The notes under the pieces are model-generated. The model searched no databases and was not told where the DNA came from. It was given only the letters and a program-made list of their open reading frames with translations. The position numbers and the translations under genes were made by a program. A stretch of DNA of 64,000 bases from Verrucomicrobiota bacterium (GTDB lineage Bacteria; Chlamydiota; Chlamydiia; Chlamydiales; Rhabdochlamydiaceae): NCBI GenBank assembly GCA_018240065.1, contig JAFEGH010000003.1:1-64000 (forward strand), in the 5' to 3' direction. Every line of letters begins with the position of its first letter. The first letter of the stretch is position 1. Below, piece after piece: positions 63,568 to 64,000 of the stretch.

Positions 63568-64000
63568 TCAGAGTTGATCACGAATAAAACTGGCTATCGC
63601 CCGTTGATTTTGATGTTCAGGGATCGCAGATAGCAAAATTCTCCCTAGTTGAATTAGGCCGCATCCTTCATTGCTGCGACTTCCACCCTGATGAACTCCA
63701 TTGGCAAAGTTGACCGAATCATCGACATGATGGATATCAAAATCATTATTGCTCCTCTTGGTGATAAGCATGGTGCTGATTTCAAGCTTGGTGCTAACCG
63801 CAGAAGGATGCCTACTGAGCAGTTCTCGCACCATCGCTTTTGCGACTTCGATATCGTTTTTCACATTTTGCGCTTTTCCATAGTCAACTTTACATTCCCC
63901 GTTGTATTTAATGGTGATGATGATGGCTTTGTTCGGAGTGTTCGCATTGACGATAAAATCTTTTTGCATATGAGAATCGATGACACCTTTTCCAAGCGAA
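63568..64000 (-). CDS. Unknown protein, 3' part (continues past the right edge)
   Basis: The frame is open from the window edge to the stop at 63568 (144 codons); a Met occurs at 63969, but reading frame continues upstream (SLGKGVIDSH before it), so the true start is probably outside. Not recognised. The C-terminal part has DFDIHHVDDSVNFANGVHQG and an ending LSAIPEHQNQRAIASFIRDQL. No membrane segment or known motif. Confidence 0.5.
   Translation of the reverse strand, partial: SLGKGVIDSHMQKDFIVNANTPNKAIIITIKYNGECKVDYGKAQNVKNDIEVAKAMVRELLSRHPSAVSTKLEISTMLITKRSNNDFDIHHVDDSVNFANGVHQGGSRSNEGCGLIQLGRILLSAIPEHQNQRAIASFIRDQL

Overview
The window looks like chromosome of an environmental chlamydia (order Parachlamydiales; a Waddlia-, Criblamydia- or Estrella-like organism). 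The evidence is an ADP/ATP (NTT-type) translocase, a ytgABCD metal importer whose YtgC permease carries a C-terminal DtxR-like domain (an arrangement known from Chlamydia), an hrcA-grpE-dnaK operon, an outer-membrane autotransporter, three MOMP-like/Lpg1974-type beta-barrels, a CHLPS-like hydrolase, SET-domain proteins and several eukaryotic-like proteins. GC is moderate in genes and clearly lower between them. The family-level placement is inference.

Layout. 0-2.2 kb (minus): N-terminal 736 codons of a giant Gly-rich autotransporter with two G-homopolymers. 2.5-7.4 kb: two small exported proteins, a DUF2892-like protein with a D-lactate dehydrogenase, acetyl-CoA synthetase, and a MerR/TipAS regulator with a textbook 19-bp-spacer MerR promoter. 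7.5-11.4 kb: a tightly coupled msrB / disulfide oxidoreductase / TVP38 / CDP-alcohol phosphatidyltransferase operon, divergent from msrA. 11.3-19.3 kb: Na+/solute symporter with a 156-bp near-palindrome at its start, amidase, tRNA-Arg(CCU), 6-phosphogluconate dehydrogenase, pirin, alpha/beta hydrolase, LepA. 19.5-26.6 kb: ubiquitin protease with an Inc-like hydrophobic domain, three MOMP-like porins and the nucleotide transporter, punctuated by three near-identical terminators. 27-35.3 kb: unknown basic protein, a 28-codon leader ORF coupled to mrp, DUF971, ytgABCD, and the RseP site-2 protease.

35.4-57.9 kb is rich in likely host-directed proteins interleaved with housekeeping genes: a second and larger ubiquitin protease, a GH3 hexosaminidase, two tandem SET proteins, hrcA-grpE-dnaK (with a CIRCE-like operator), a large NAD-glutamate dehydrogenase, a pair of paralogues that I read as divergent phosphatidylinositol-4-kinase-like proteins, a NADAR/YbiA-tyrosine phosphatase fusion, and a glycosyltransferase-LicD fusion. 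57.9-63.3 kb is a minus-strand run of serS, M18 aminopeptidase, VIT/CCC1-like metal transporter and P1B-type metal ATPase. A partial unknown gene crosses the right edge.

How the parts fit: the NTT carrier and porins serve nucleotide and nutrient parasitism. YtgABCD imports Fe/Mn, while the VIT/P1B pair probably exports or buffers metals. The ubiquitin proteases, SET proteins, tyrosine phosphatase and kinase-like paralogues are the best candidates for host manipulation. The most novel items are the PI4K-like pair, the NADAR-PTP fusion, the Inc-like ubiquitin protease and the GT-LicD fusion.
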